Below are positions 33,825 through 44,346 of a stretch of DNA of 64,000 nt, piece by piece; the stretch's first letter is position 1; each line of letters starts with the position of its first letter. The DNA lies in the NCBI RefSeq assembly GCF_041146795.1, contig NC_135177.1, forward strand, positions 17,752,560 through 17,816,559, in the 5' to 3' direction. A program made the translations under genes and the position numbers. The notes beneath the pieces were generated by a model. That model ran no database searches and was not told the DNA's origin. It was given only the letters and a program-made list of their open reading frames with translations. The DNA comes from Maylandia zebra (taxonomy: Eukaryota > Chordata > Actinopteri > Cichliformes > Cichlidae).

Positions 33825-35403
33825 ATGGATAGCACTGACCCTCTGCCACTGTCTCCTTTTATTAACAACAGCTTTGCAAAGACGAAAGAAGGAAGCTTGT
33901 TAAATCAGGTGAGATTATTTAGAGCTTTCTGCTTCAATAACGGGCGGGATGTCATGTCTGAAATCTGAGTATGCCTCTCTTCTAAGTTATCATGTCCTAT
34001 TGTAGAATACCATGTATTTCATTTCACTATTTGTAATGTGGGGGAAATACTTTTAAAGTAGTTTTGCTTAAGTTTAAAACTTCTTTGGGATGTAGCACGG
34101 TTTCCGTGTTTTGTTCGTGAAGAAAGAAAATTCTCATCGACTTGTTGTAGGGAAGACGTCACGTGACCTAGATATAATACACAGGTGGCCTGTCCGGGTG
34201 GGATGTGGTTTGCAGACGAAAAAACCGCCGACTCAGTTGCCTCTGCAGAAAAACACGTTTTCATTTTAAAAGACGTCATGTCATCCATACTCATATTTTT
34301 TTAATGTATTTTTTTGTGCCCCCTCCCTCCAGGTGATGCCATCTAAAACCTCCACCGTGGCCACCGTGATCCAATTGGTGCAAAGAGCGGTGCAGAAGAG
34401 CTGCATAAGGGCCTGTCAGCTGCTCTGCCTGCCTTTTGACCCTGTGATGTGTGAAAAAGTCACATGTTGCTCAGGTAAAAAACAAAAACAAAACCGAACA
34501 AAAATGACTTTATTGGAGGTAGATTTTACATTTATTCTTTACATAACTATAATTGCATGAATACATCTGTTTATTTGTGTTTTGTCGTTATAATCACGAT
34601 GAACTTTCAGTTTGTCTGTGTAAGCTGGAAAGATAATGTGTCATTAGTAAAAAAGTAACCTTCCCTCTCTTATTGCCTTTACAGCTAAAACTCATCAGCC
34701 CAAGGAGAATAAAAACATTCAAGGTAACATTTTAACTTTATATGTTCAATAAAACGTTGGCTTCCTTAAATCTTTTTTGGTAAAATCTTTTGCTTCCCCT
34801 TTTCCCCATCTTTATGTTTTCCATTACTTATTTTTCACGAGCCTGGAGGCGTACTGCGTGATGGAAGTTTTTTTTTTGACGTTCGCCGCACATTCAGGAA
34901 CTTAAAACTGTGACATCACTATGGATCAACAACTTCTCATTTTCTCTTCCCTTTTCTCCTGCTTTCCCCGTCACACAGCAATGGCCCTTCAGAGTCCGCC
35001 GTCAACAATACTGATCGTCAACATCAGCAACTCCACGTTGATTGACTGCGTCATTGGAAACGGCACCCATACAGTGGCCGAGTGTCAGCCTCTCATGCAG
35101 GAAACTGAGCGCCACATGAAAGGTGTGTAACAGCAAAGCCTGGCCAGCTGAACATCTCTTTAAAATACGCTATGCCGACTGCACTCATGTGAAGTGCAAG
35201 CTTTTAATTTGAGTTGTGTTACAGGTCAGATGAGGTTTAGCTGCTACGGTGGGAAACAGGAGTCAGCACAGGATGCTGCTTTGCCACCACTTCCTCCATC
35301 AGAAGAGCATCCAAGTGTCAGCATCCACAGCTCCCACGTCAGCTACACCATCATTGGAGACAACAACAGCATGCATGTTGATATGAGCCAGCCGTCCAGC
35401 TAA
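33825..35403 (+). CDS. small protein with two RHIM-like motifs, function unknown
   Basis: Five plus-strand exons with GT-AG introns and compatible phases: 33825-33908, 34333-34474, 34685-34723, 34979-35122, 35225-35403. They give a 195-residue protein with an intact stop. I do not recognise the gene. It has no signal peptide or transmembrane segment. Residues ~37-70 form a likely amphipathic helix rich in Cys (VIQLVQRAVQKSC, CQLLCLPF). Two short hydrophobic segments resemble each other: residues ~101-121 with core CVIG, and ~168-188 with core TIIGDNNSMHV. The second matches the RHIM pattern I-G-x-x-N-x-M of RIPK1, RIPK3 and ZBP1, except that the Gln of the tetrad is Ile. A Pro-rich linker (PPLPPSEEH) precedes it. 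RHIMs assemble amyloid cores in necroptosis and innate signalling. That role here is inference from the motif alone. An NRF1 palindrome lies just upstream. Confidence 0.72.
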
Positions 35404-35697
35404 AACGGAAGATTCACAAGTGTGCCACATGTACACACACATGCAGACTCAAGAAACACTGTAGCCACGATTATAACTTCAGCTTAGTATCAGGGCAAAC
35501 ATTTTCAGTCTGGAGGTGAGAGGTAACAATGTCTCTGCTAATCAAAAACTCTGCCAGATAAGCAGTTTATTATTATAAAACACAAAAAAGAGCTGTTTTG
35601 TGGGCATTTTGACCATCATGACTGTTGATTTTTCGCTCTGGTCTCTTTTAGTTGACATGAGGGAAAGCTTTTTGTTTGTTATGTAAATGTTCTAATC

Positions 35698-36010
35698 GGG
35701 GGCAATCATGGCTCAAGAGTTGGGAGTTCGCCTTGTAATCGGAAGGTTGCTGGTTCAAGCCCCAGCTTGGACAGTCTCGGTCGTTGTGTCCTTGAGCAAG
35801 ACACTTCACTCGTTGCCTACTGGTGGTGGTCAGAGGGCCCGGTTGCGCCAGTGTCCGGCAGCCTCGCTTCTGTCAGTGCGCCCCAGGGTGTCTGTGGCTA
35901 CAATGTAGCTTGCCATCACCAGTGTGTGAATGGGTGGATGACAGGTTGTGTAAAGTGCTTTGGGGTCCTTAGGGACTAGTAAAGCGCTATACAAATACAG
36001 GCCATTTACC
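35698..36010 (+). mobile_element. AFC-type tRNA-derived SINE, copy 2
   Basis: Full-length relative of 10864-11170: GGGGGCAATCATGGCTCAAG at the 5' end, GGTTCAAGCCCC box B, GCGCTATACAAATACAGGCC tail. AAATGTT occurs at both edges (35684-35690 and from 36011) and is a likely target duplication. It lies in the presumed 3' UTR of the RHIM-like gene. Confidence 0.78.
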
Positions 36011-36254
36011 AAATGTTATCTTATGTCTGTCACGTCATGATATGGGCTTGGGTTAAAATGTATGGCCTATGGTCATTAAAAGTAGACTATTTAGTAGTAT
36101 TTATTACCAGAGGTGATTTTGATTTCCTGTGTCTCTATATTTGATATTGCTTAATATAAAATAACTGTGACTTTGTTATGTACATAAAACTGAGTAAGAG
36201 GACTATGAATGAATGAGTTTTAACTGTTGTAACGGTAACTGCTATTATATTTAT

Positions 36255-36260
36255 AATAAA
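36255..36260 (+). terminator. polyadenylation signal, RHIM-like gene
   Basis: AATAAA on the plus strand, 852 nt after the stop at 35403 and only about 75 nt from the end of the convergent iqcg coding region. Confidence 0.5.
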
Positions 36261-36288
36261 GACTTCACATACTGCATTAGTGTTTGTT

Positions 36289-36294
36289 TTTATT
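36289..36294 (-). terminator. polyadenylation signal of iqcg
   Basis: AATAAA on the minus strand, about 43 nt beyond the iqcg stop, implying a very short 3' UTR that overlaps the convergent transcript. Confidence 0.55.
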
Positions 36295-36336
36295 CAGATG
36301 ATCATGTCAATGACATTCGGCAGCACTATCAAAAAG

Positions 36337-37471
36337 TCATTTCTTCTTTTTCCTTCTTTCCTTCTTGTTCCCTTTCTTGCCTTTCTCAGCTTTTTTAAAA
36401 CCGCAGAGTCCTCGGCGTACGATGCAGCCTCTCCACCAGGCCTGCAGCTGCACAGAAACAGGGATTCAGTTCAGTTGTATTTATACAGCGGCAAATCAAA
36501 ACAACAGTCACCTCAAGGTGCTTTATATCGTAAGGTAGACCGTACAATAATACATACAGCAAAAACCAACAGTCATATGACCCACTATGAGCAAGCACTT
36601 TGGCAACAGTGGAAAGGGAAAACTCCCTTTTAACAGGAAGAAACCTCCAGCAGAACCAGACTCAGAGAGGGGCAGCCGTCTGCCGTGGTTGGGAATGAAT
36701 ATGCCGCAGTCCATGTTCATTCTGCCTGCTGAATACCCTCGTATTCCTTAGCGTTGTTCTTGAATACGAGAACAACCGAACTTAAAGAGCATGAACTGTG
36801 TTGGATACTGTTACCTTGGTGGCAGCTCTGATCCGTGCCTGCTGTTGGTACAGTTTCTCTTGCTCCTCCCTGTCCTCCATCACCATCTGCTCCATCTCCT
36901 TGAACTGAAATCAGGAAGTAATTGACATTCACTTAATAACGAACTAATTAGCATCTGCATCTGTTCAGCACCGTGAGCCGCCAACCTTCATTTTCATGTC
37001 CTCCAGCCTGTCTAAGTTCAGGTCCTTTTTGAAGCACATGTTGTGGAGCTGCTTGCTCTTCTCCTGCACCATCTGCTCTGTGTGCTTCTGCAGCTCATGC
37101 AGCAGCTGCTGCAGCTCCTGATCAGCAACAGTGCAAAGTTAGGTTCACCATATTATCAGCAATCAAATTAATGAGATAAACAGTCTTCTGGAGAATGACA
37201 AACACAAAAAGATCAGCTACTTGATAAAGATGAGCCCAAACCACAGAAACTATGAATCCATACAAGCGACAAACCAGGAAAGAGCTTTTTAGTTTTAGAG
37301 AAACTGAAAGGACACACACACACACACACAAAACTGAGCACAGTGTTCAAGTTCAAGGTTCTTTATTTGTCACATGCATAGTTATACAAGTATAACACAC
37401 AGTGAAATGTAGCCTGACACGCTCCTCGACATGTGCAAAAATTGGGGGGGGGGGGGTTGTAGAGGAAGAAC

Positions 37472-37507
<36 letters not shown>

Positions 37508-40500
37508 CATATAGTATATACACTGGGTGAATGTGCAGTAGTAGCAGCAAGCAGGTGAATTCTGTACATTAATATGAATAGACATCTGACTATTTTACAG
37601 GATAGACAATATAAACATATTTAAAATTAAAGGAATTGAAATGTACATTGTTCCTTGGTTTAGTGTCTGGAAGAGTCCTGTCTCAGTCAATTATAGATGA
37701 TGTGAGAGGGCGGGTGTGTGTGTTTAGGGCACGGATGGCTTGGGGATAGAAGCTCCTCTTGAGTCTCTCTGTCCTTGCCCGGAAGATGCGGAACCTTCTA
37801 CCAGATTGCAGAAGTTGGAACAGTTTGCTGCCAGGATGGGACGGGTCCTTCAGTATCTGCGCTGCTCTAGTCCGGCATCTCCTGGTGTAGGTGTCCTGAA
37901 GCGGGGGGAGAGCAATCCTGCAGCAGCGTTCTGCTGTACGGATCACTCTCTGGAGAGCTTTTTGGTCCTTCACACAGCTGTTCCCAAACCACGATGTCAT
38001 GTTCTGTGTGAGGATGCTCTCCACAGCGCCTGTATAGAAAATCCTGAGGATCTTTGGAGAGACCCTGAACTTCCTCAGTTGTCGTAGGTGATAGAGCTGG
38101 GCGATATATCGAGTTTTTAAAACATATCGATATATTTTTATACGAGATATAAGATGTGACAATATCCTTTATATCGATATAGTCTATGTTACGTTATAAT
38201 TATAGTTGTGGAGCCGCAAGTTTGCCTCTCTTTCGTCCACTTTTGTCTCTACACAACGTTACTCCGCCTCGCCTTCACTGAAGACAACTCCCCCTCCTCC
38301 CCCATCGCTTCACGTGCAGGCAGCGACAAGACGGACACGGCAAATCTCCGTTAACGAGTTACTGCGCATCGCCCCATGCGTGGGGCTGGACGGCGTCAAC
38401 GTGCTAACGAGCTAAACATGCTAACGAGCTAACAGCGCTAACCCTAAAATCCTTTCATTCTCTCAAAAGTTGATAGCGCGCCTTATGTATGAATTCTGGT
38501 TGTGCTTGATGGCCGCGAACCGATTTTATGTGGTACACGGCGCTCAGCAATCTGTCAAAAATGTTTGAGTACGACTTTGGTAAGCTACGGAGCTGCACCG
38601 CTTGATAGATTGTCGGCGCATTACGGCTACCGAGGAGCTTCGCGGAGTGATACGTACTGTGCATCAACGTAATATTACCGTATTGTGTGTGTATAAGGAC
38701 CATAAATGGCACCTGTAAGAGAGGTGGTTATGAAGCGGATTTCAAACTCCAGGCTATCAGTCACACAGTAAAACTTGGGAACAGAGCAGCTGTGAAATCT
38801 GTCTTTGTTATTACGCTCAGTGTCTTTTAGTTTACATTTTGACTGCACAATTGTGAGCTCTTTGTTTAGCACAAAAACAACCTTGTTTTCTTTTATTTAT
38901 GGAGCATTATTATTTAATGAATTCTCATAATTTAATTTTGAGTAATTTTTCATGTACATCTGTGCTGTATGTTAATAAAAGTGCCTGTGTGACATCTGGG
39001 ACACAGCTTTGACTAAGAACTCTCTTTTTGTTCTTACTTTATGGCTTAAAAAAAAAAATCGAGATATATATCTTATATCGCCATCCAGCTAAAAAATATC
39101 GAGATATGAATTTTGGGTCATATCGCCCAGCCCTAGTAGGTGATACAGGCGCTGCCTAGCCTTTTTGGTCTGGACCTGAATGTGGGCAGTCCATGTCAGG
39201 TCTGAGGAGATGTGGACACCAAGATACTTGAAGGACTGCACCCTCTCCACTGGCGCTCCATTGATGATGATGGGCTTGTAGTCTCTGTGCTGACCCCTTC
39301 TGAAGTCCACCACCAGCTCCTTGGTCTTGCTGACGTTCAGCTGGAGGTGGTTGTCCTGGCACCACGATGCCAGATTCTTCACTTCATCCATGTAGGCCGC
39401 CTCATCGTTGTTGGAGATGGCACCCAACACCACTGTGTCGTCAGCAAACTTCACAATGGTGTTGGAGCCATGGGTGGCCACACAGTCTGAAGTGTAGAGG
39501 GAGTAGAGCAGTGGCGAGAGGACACATCCCTGAGGGGCTCCTGTGTTGATGGTGATGCTGTTGGAGAAGCACCTGCCCACCCTCACCACCTGAGTTCTGC
39601 CAGTGAGGAAGTCCAACACCCATGCACACAGACGGCTGTTAAGTCCCAGATCCCTCAGCTTTGTGAACAGTCTGCAGGGCACTATTGTGTTAAACGCTGA
39701 ACTGTAATCAACAAACAGCATTCGCACATAGTTACCCTGTTTCTTGTCCACGTGGCTGAGAGTGGTGTGTAGGACGTGGGCGATGGCATCCTCTGTGGAT
39801 CTGTCGGATCTGTAGGCGAACTGCAGCGGATCTGTGGTGTCTGGGATGGAGGAGGAGATGATGTTCTTCAGCAGCCTCTCAAACACCTTCATTACTACCG
39901 AGGTCAGTGCAACTGGCCGGTAATCGTTCAGGGATGAGGGGTTGCTGTTCTTGGGCACAGGGATGATGGTGGATCTTTTGAAGCATGTGGGGACCACAGA
40001 CTTCGCCAGGGACTCGTTGAAGATGTAAGTGAACACACCTGCTAGCTGGTCAGCACAGCAGCGCAGCAGACGGCCGGTGATGCCGTCTGGCCCCGCCGCT
40101 TTCCTTGTGTTCACTCTCCTCAGTGCCGCTCGGACGTCATGCTCCGCGATGCTGGTCACCGGTCTCTCGCTGATGACGTCACTGTCCTCGGTAGTCAGGC
40201 GGTAGATAGCATTAGCCGCCTGGCTAACCTCGAAACGGCCGTAGAACCGATTCAGCTTGTTGGTGAATGCAGAGTCGGCGTTGATCGGCGCAGTGTCCCT
40301 GGCTTTGTAGTCCGTAATGGTGCGTAGTCCGTGCCACATACTCCGTGTGTCGCCCTGGTGGAAGCGGGACTCCACACGTTCCCGGTACCTGCGTTTGGCA
40401 TCTCTCACCGCGCGCCGCACGCCGTATGATGCCGCTTTGTAGGCGCTCATATCGCCAGTGGCGAGACCCGCGTTGTAGGAGGCGGTCCTGGCGTTTACTG

Positions 40501-43192
40501 CAGTGCGGATCGATCTGTCCATCCACGGTTTCTGGTTTGGGAATGTGGTGACTCTCGCAGTGGGGATAATCTCCTCCGCTAGCATATTGACGAAGCATAC
40601 TGCTACTTCCGTAAACTCGTTGATGTCGACTGCGCATGCTCTGAACATGTCCCAGTCTACGTCGTTGAGTGCGTCCTGTAGCGTAGCTTCTGATTGGGCA
40701 GTCCACCGTTTTACCTCCCTCTTGGTCACGTCTTCCCTCCGTATGCTTTGTTTATACTGGGGAATGAGGAAGATGGCGTTGTGGTCAGACTTCCCAAAAG
40801 CCGGGTGTGAGACAGCTTTGTAGCCCTGCTTGTATGGCGTGTAGCAGTGATCCAAAATCCGATCCCCTCTCGTTGGACACGAGACATGCTGGTAAAAGTT
40901 TGGCATGACTTGTCTGAGGTTCGCTTTGTTAAAGTCTCCTGCTACAATGAGGGCTGCTCCCGGGTCCTTGTTTTGAAGCGAGCTCAGCACATCATGTAAT
41001 TCGGACAAAGCCATACCTGTGTCCGCTTGGGGTGGGATGTAGACCGCCGTGGCGATGACTGAGGTGAACTCACGGGGCAGATAGAAAGGGCGGCACTTAA
41101 TGCTCAGGAACTCCAGATGTGGCGAGCAGCCGCTGGAGAGAGTAGAAATGCTCCTGACATCACACCACTTTCTGTTTATCATGAAACACACTCCCCCACC
41201 TTTGGTTTTGTTCGACTCTGCCGTTCTGTCCGCGCGGAGCACAAAGAATGAATCCGACGGAGTTACGGCCTGGTCCGGCACGGTGGGGGTCAGCCATGTC
41301 TCCGTGAAGCACAGAATGTTGCAGTCCCTCATGTCACGTTGGAAGGTGACCCTTGCTCTTAGGTCATCGAGCTTGTTCTCCATGGATTGTACATTGGCCA
41401 GTAGGATACTGGGCAGTGGTGCGCGATGCGCCTGCTGTCTCAGTCTGTTCCTAATACCAGCGCGTTTTCCCCGGCGCTTCTTTGTTCTGTGCCTCGGATG
41501 AGCGGCCCGTCCTTTGTTGTTCTCCGCGCCGCGTAGAATCTCTGGCGGCCAGGAAGGGTCAGGATTAAAAGTGTCCAAGATTAGATGTGCAACCTTGGCA
41601 CCGATGTTTACAAGTGATCCGCTGTCGTATACTATAAGACTAGAGGATTTTGGGATGTAAACCAGAGCAAAAAATAGGTAAAAAACAAGAAAAGTGGATA
41701 GTCGGAGCGGAGCGGTCAGGAAGGCATCTGGACGTGGCCGCGTGTTGGTTTAGTTAAATCTCCTGATGGCTTATGAATCCAATCACATGGCGAATTCAAG
41801 TTATTCAAGCTGCTTTAGCCTTGACACAGTTCATCTCAAAGCTGCTTTGCAACCCAACTCCGCCGCCGCGTCTCTCTGTGATAGTATTTCTGACTTTATC
41901 TATAACAAATGTCATATTTGTTGTCATCGATGCCTACCCTGTTCTGTGCTAGCGACTTCCTTGTGCTCTCCATGGATACAGATAAAATACCAGGGAAAAA
42001 ATTACAGCAGATGGAAATCTTCTTTTGAATAGCGAGCGATCTCAAGTGAACTGCTCCAAAGCTAATTTAATTAATTTCAATTTAGTTTTATTTATGTAGC
42101 ACCAAATCCCAACACAGTTGTCTGAAGGTGCTTTATACAGTATGGTAAAGACCCCACAATAATACAGAGAAAACCCCAACAACTACATGACCGCCCATGA
42201 GCACGCACTTGGCAAAAGTGGGAAGGAAAAACTCCTTTTTGAAGTACAGCCTCTAAGCCACACAGCTGCACAACGCTGCATATAGTATTACTTCACCAAC
42301 CTCATGCTGCTTCAGCAGGAATTTCTGAGACTCCTCGTGAACTCTCACCTCCTCCTTCAACTGTTTCTTCAGCAGCTGAGACAGGATGAGCCAATGAAGG
42401 TGATTATTTAGTCATTAAACATTTGACTTTAAATCTAAAATGTAGAGCCGAGCGTGTCTTATATTTGGACCTACCTCCAGCTGCCCTTCCAGCAGTGCCT
42501 CAGCCTGACTGGTCTCACTCTGGATCTTCCTGAGCTGCAGCCCAGTGTCGTTCTCCTTAATGTTCTCTTTGCTTCTCATCTTTAACAAATGATCTTTCTT
42601 GTTTGCTTCATGGTGTATGACCTGCAGATACAGGTCCGGATGGAGACCAAGTAGTGGGATTACTGAACTCTTATTTTTTCGACCCTTACAGCTATTCATT
42701 CACAGTTGTTCCCTATGGGTCAGTTTCTTACCTGCAGTTTGAGAGTTTTCTGTTGGAGCTCCTCTTGTTGTTTCAGAAGAGTCTGTCTTCTCTTGTCCAC
42801 TTGTTTCATTTCCTCCCTGAAAGGAGAGTGACTTACATTATAGATGCTGATTATTTCTCCATGTGTTTTTTCTCCTTGTCCTCTATTTAGAACACCCCCT
42901 TCTTTTTTACCACCAAGGTCAGGATTACTGGCAAATCATTCAAAGAAGAACCTTTTCATGTTCGTATCCCTTCTCCTCTGCTCGACTTCCTCCACAGCCT
43001 GCAGCAGAGAGCTAAAACACTGTTTCTCCTCCAGCTCCAAATGTAGCTTGGACATCAGCTGTGAGATGTATTCACTGCAGTGAGATGAATTATTGAGAAT
43101 AAATAATGGCTTTGTTTATTTGTTTGTTTTCAGTGTGTTCTGTGCTTCTTACCAATCCCTTGTCAACTTCCTGAGCTTGGCTTTCTCCTGCA

Positions 43193-43287
<95 letters not shown>

Positions 43288-43506
43288 CATGTAATAACGC
43301 CCAAAACACAGTTTTTCACAACACTGCTAGATCAAAGCAGCAGGCAGCTGTTGACAGATGTTATCGTGGTAATACTGTGAAATCACCTGTGCAGGTCTTT
43401 CCCTGCGTATCCGCATTGCGAGAATATGTCCCAGTATTTCCAGCTGGTGTGAACAGTCCTCCAGTACTGCTACCAGTCTCAGACTCTGAATCCTGGATAA
43501 ACACAT
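36337..43506 (-). CDS. iqcg: IQCG / dynein regulatory complex subunit 9
   Basis: Nine minus-strand exons in phase: 43387-43506, 43153-43187, 42952-43074, 42732-42816, 42475-42621, 42301-42375, 36986-37117, 36815-36904, 36337-36447. They encode about 305 residues. The start region SLRLVAVLEDCSHQLEILG resembles the IQCG N-terminal block. The middle is continuous coiled coil (for example KRRQTLLKQQEELQQ and ELQQLLHELQKHTEQM). Near the C-terminus is an IQ motif (LQAWWRGCIVRRGLCGFKK), then a Lys-rich tail, exactly as in mammalian IQCG. The family is part of the nexin-dynein regulatory complex of motile cilia and binds calmodulin through the IQ motif. The protein is shorter than human IQCG (443), lacking the long N-terminal extension. 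The ATG follows an acceptor (ACAG|GATG), so an upstream noncoding exon is likely. The intron at 37118-42300 holds a LINE and a hAT element. An RFX X-box lies upstream. Confidence 0.87.
36462..36705. repeat. dispersed teleost repeat, copy in iqcg intron
   Basis: TTCAGTTGTATTTATACAGC, CACCTCAAGGTGCTTTATA, and an AGGAAGAAACCTCCAGCAGAACCAG block before GGGGCAGCC. Related copies occur at 42065-42250 and 53085-53160. It is a common fish interspersed repeat of uncertain class. Confidence 0.6.
37311..37331. repeat. (CA)n microsatellite
   Basis: Short CA run just left of the LINE 3' end. Confidence 0.7.
37475..37504. repeat. (AT)n microsatellite
   Basis: About 15 AT units, preceded by a 12-nt G run at 37445-37456, inside the LINE 3' UTR. 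Confidence 0.75.
37683..38083 (-). pseudogene. LINE ORF2 C-terminal part, right of the break
   Basis: Residues starting QLRKFRVSPKILRIFYTG, including a W-x-G-N-x-C motif and ending at TSSIID plus stop. This is the C-terminal domain of the LINE polyprotein. It is in the frame that would follow the upstream part if the hAT element were absent. Confidence 0.75.
38084..38091. repeat. 8-bp target duplication, left
   Basis: GTAGGTGA, repeated exactly at 39136-39143. Confidence 0.9.
38092..39135. mobile_element. non-autonomous hAT element nested in the LINE
   Basis: Ends TAGAGCTGGGCGATAT and ATATCGCCCAGCCCTA form near-perfect inverted repeats. The 8-bp duplication and TAG-GCTGGGCG ends indicate the hAT superfamily. 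The interior is CpG-rich near 38200-38450. On the plus strand around 38723-38803 it encodes GGYEADFKLQAISHTVKLGN, resembling the start of a pogo/CENP-B type helix-turn-helix. No transposase is present. Confidence 0.85.
39144..41578 (-). pseudogene. LINE endonuclease and reverse transcriptase, left of the break
   Basis: About 810 uninterrupted residues. The APE endonuclease region contains LLANVQSMENK, CFTETWL, VAGDFN and a KSDHNAI motif. The reverse transcriptase contains KAAGPDGI, PVALTS, FVDYSSAFNT, TGAPQGCVLSPLLYSLY and the catalytic FADDT, then a KYLGVHI block. All catalytic residues look intact. The frame runs into the hAT element, so the full protein cannot be made. The first codon used here is a TTG; the frame stays open further upstream with a hydrophobic N-terminal stretch. 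Confidence 0.8.
42065..42250. repeat. dispersed teleost repeat, second copy
   Basis: Shares the AGGTGCTTTATA block, CACGCACTTGGCAAAAGTGG and GGAAAAACTCC with the copy at 36462-36705. It lies in the same iqcg intron. Confidence 0.6.
43194..43285. repeat. (CA)46 microsatellite at an iqcg splice acceptor
   Basis: An uninterrupted CA run of 92 bp. On the iqcg strand it is (GT)46 ending six nt before exon 2 (acceptor GTGCAG at 43188-43193), replacing the usual pyrimidine tract. Confidence 0.9.
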
Positions 43507-43824
43507 CCTGTAGAAAATGAAGGCAGCGATGAACAGATAGATTCAAAGTTACACTCTTAAAGATGGGTTATTTTTAGCATGGCGCTGTCTAAGAGCTTGC
43601 TTGCGGAAATAAACCACAAGCTCTTTGAACCTCGGAGACATTGGCACTGGTGTCTGAAGGCTAAACGTTAGGCTCGGCGCTAGCTAACATTTCCGCTTCA
43701 CGACAAAGAACGTGGCAGGGGTACCAGGCAAAAACTGTGGCTTACTTCTCTCTTTCTCGCTTTGTGAATACCAGTAACCATTTCTAACACGAAACCAGAG
43801 CCGGAGATAAAGTTCAGGCTTTAT

Positions 43825-43838
43825 GTTACTATGGTAAC
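43825..43838. promoter_or_regulatory. RFX X-box
   Basis: GTTACTATGGTAAC (plus), reading GTTACCATAGTAAC on the iqcg strand. It fits the RFX consensus GTHNYYATRRNAAC at every position, 319 bp upstream of the iqcg ATG. RFX factors drive ciliary genes, which agrees with the role of iqcg. Confidence 0.7.
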
Positions 43839-44340
43839 AATGCCACTTTTTTCCCCTTGTAACTTTATTGACAGAATAAAACATTTACAGACCTGTTTAA
43901 CACTCCTTTTGTTAACTTCAAATGATGTATTAATTAATAAATAAAATCTAAAGGAACAACTTGTTTTTCCCCGGTCAATCAGGCATTATAAAAGATTATA
44001 ACATACAAAATTATACAAAATATACACAATTCCCTTCTTCTGATTGTCTATTTACAACACCATTACTACTACTACTACTATTATTATTATTGTTGTTGTT
44101 GTGTTTTATGATTTGGTGTTTTATAGTTAAAAAGAAATTGAATTCTTTTCGTTAGTAACCCTCATGGGTATCAAATTATGATCCAGGACTGAATAAAGAC
44201 TTCCTACCAACTCTATTAGACACTTGGAGACACTTGAAAAAACAAGGCATTATGTTTTTGGATACTTTAAAATAAAAGATGAATAAATAAATGATGAGGA
44301 TAAATAAATGATGAGGCTGTGGTCAGCTATTGCATTACAG
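43839..44340. other. intergenic between iqcg and the spire1 3' end
   Basis: AT-rich with a compound trinucleotide tract of ACT, ATT and GTT units near 44063-44101. No gene seen. Confidence 0.5.
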
Positions 44341-44346
44341 TTTATT
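44341..44346 (-). terminator. distal polyadenylation signal of spire1
   Basis: AATAAA on the minus strand, about 2.46 kb past the spire1 stop. The intervening 44347-46809 has no exons and fits a long 3' UTR, although nearer signals could also be used. Confidence 0.4.

Larger units (their letters stand above)
37345..41755 (-). mobile_element. Rex1/CR1-group LINE, near full length, disrupted by a hAT element
   Basis: Antisense-reading LINE in the same direction as iqcg. Its 3' end is GTTCAAGTTCAAGGTTCTTT (plus strand view, from 37345), a widespread fish LINE tail. The reading frame stays open upstream of 41578 towards about 41755. It carries an APE endonuclease and a reverse transcriptase, and is cut by a 1044-bp hAT element (38092-39135) near the end of the coding region. 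Confidence 0.8.

Noticed and set aside
43090-43380. Open frames encoding Thr-His or Val-Cys repeats
   Set aside because: Pure translation of the CA microsatellite.
43579-43671. Short plus-strand frame beginning MALSKSLLAE upstream of iqcg, possible divergent gene
   Set aside because: Only 30 codons, no following donor in phase, and no recognised family.
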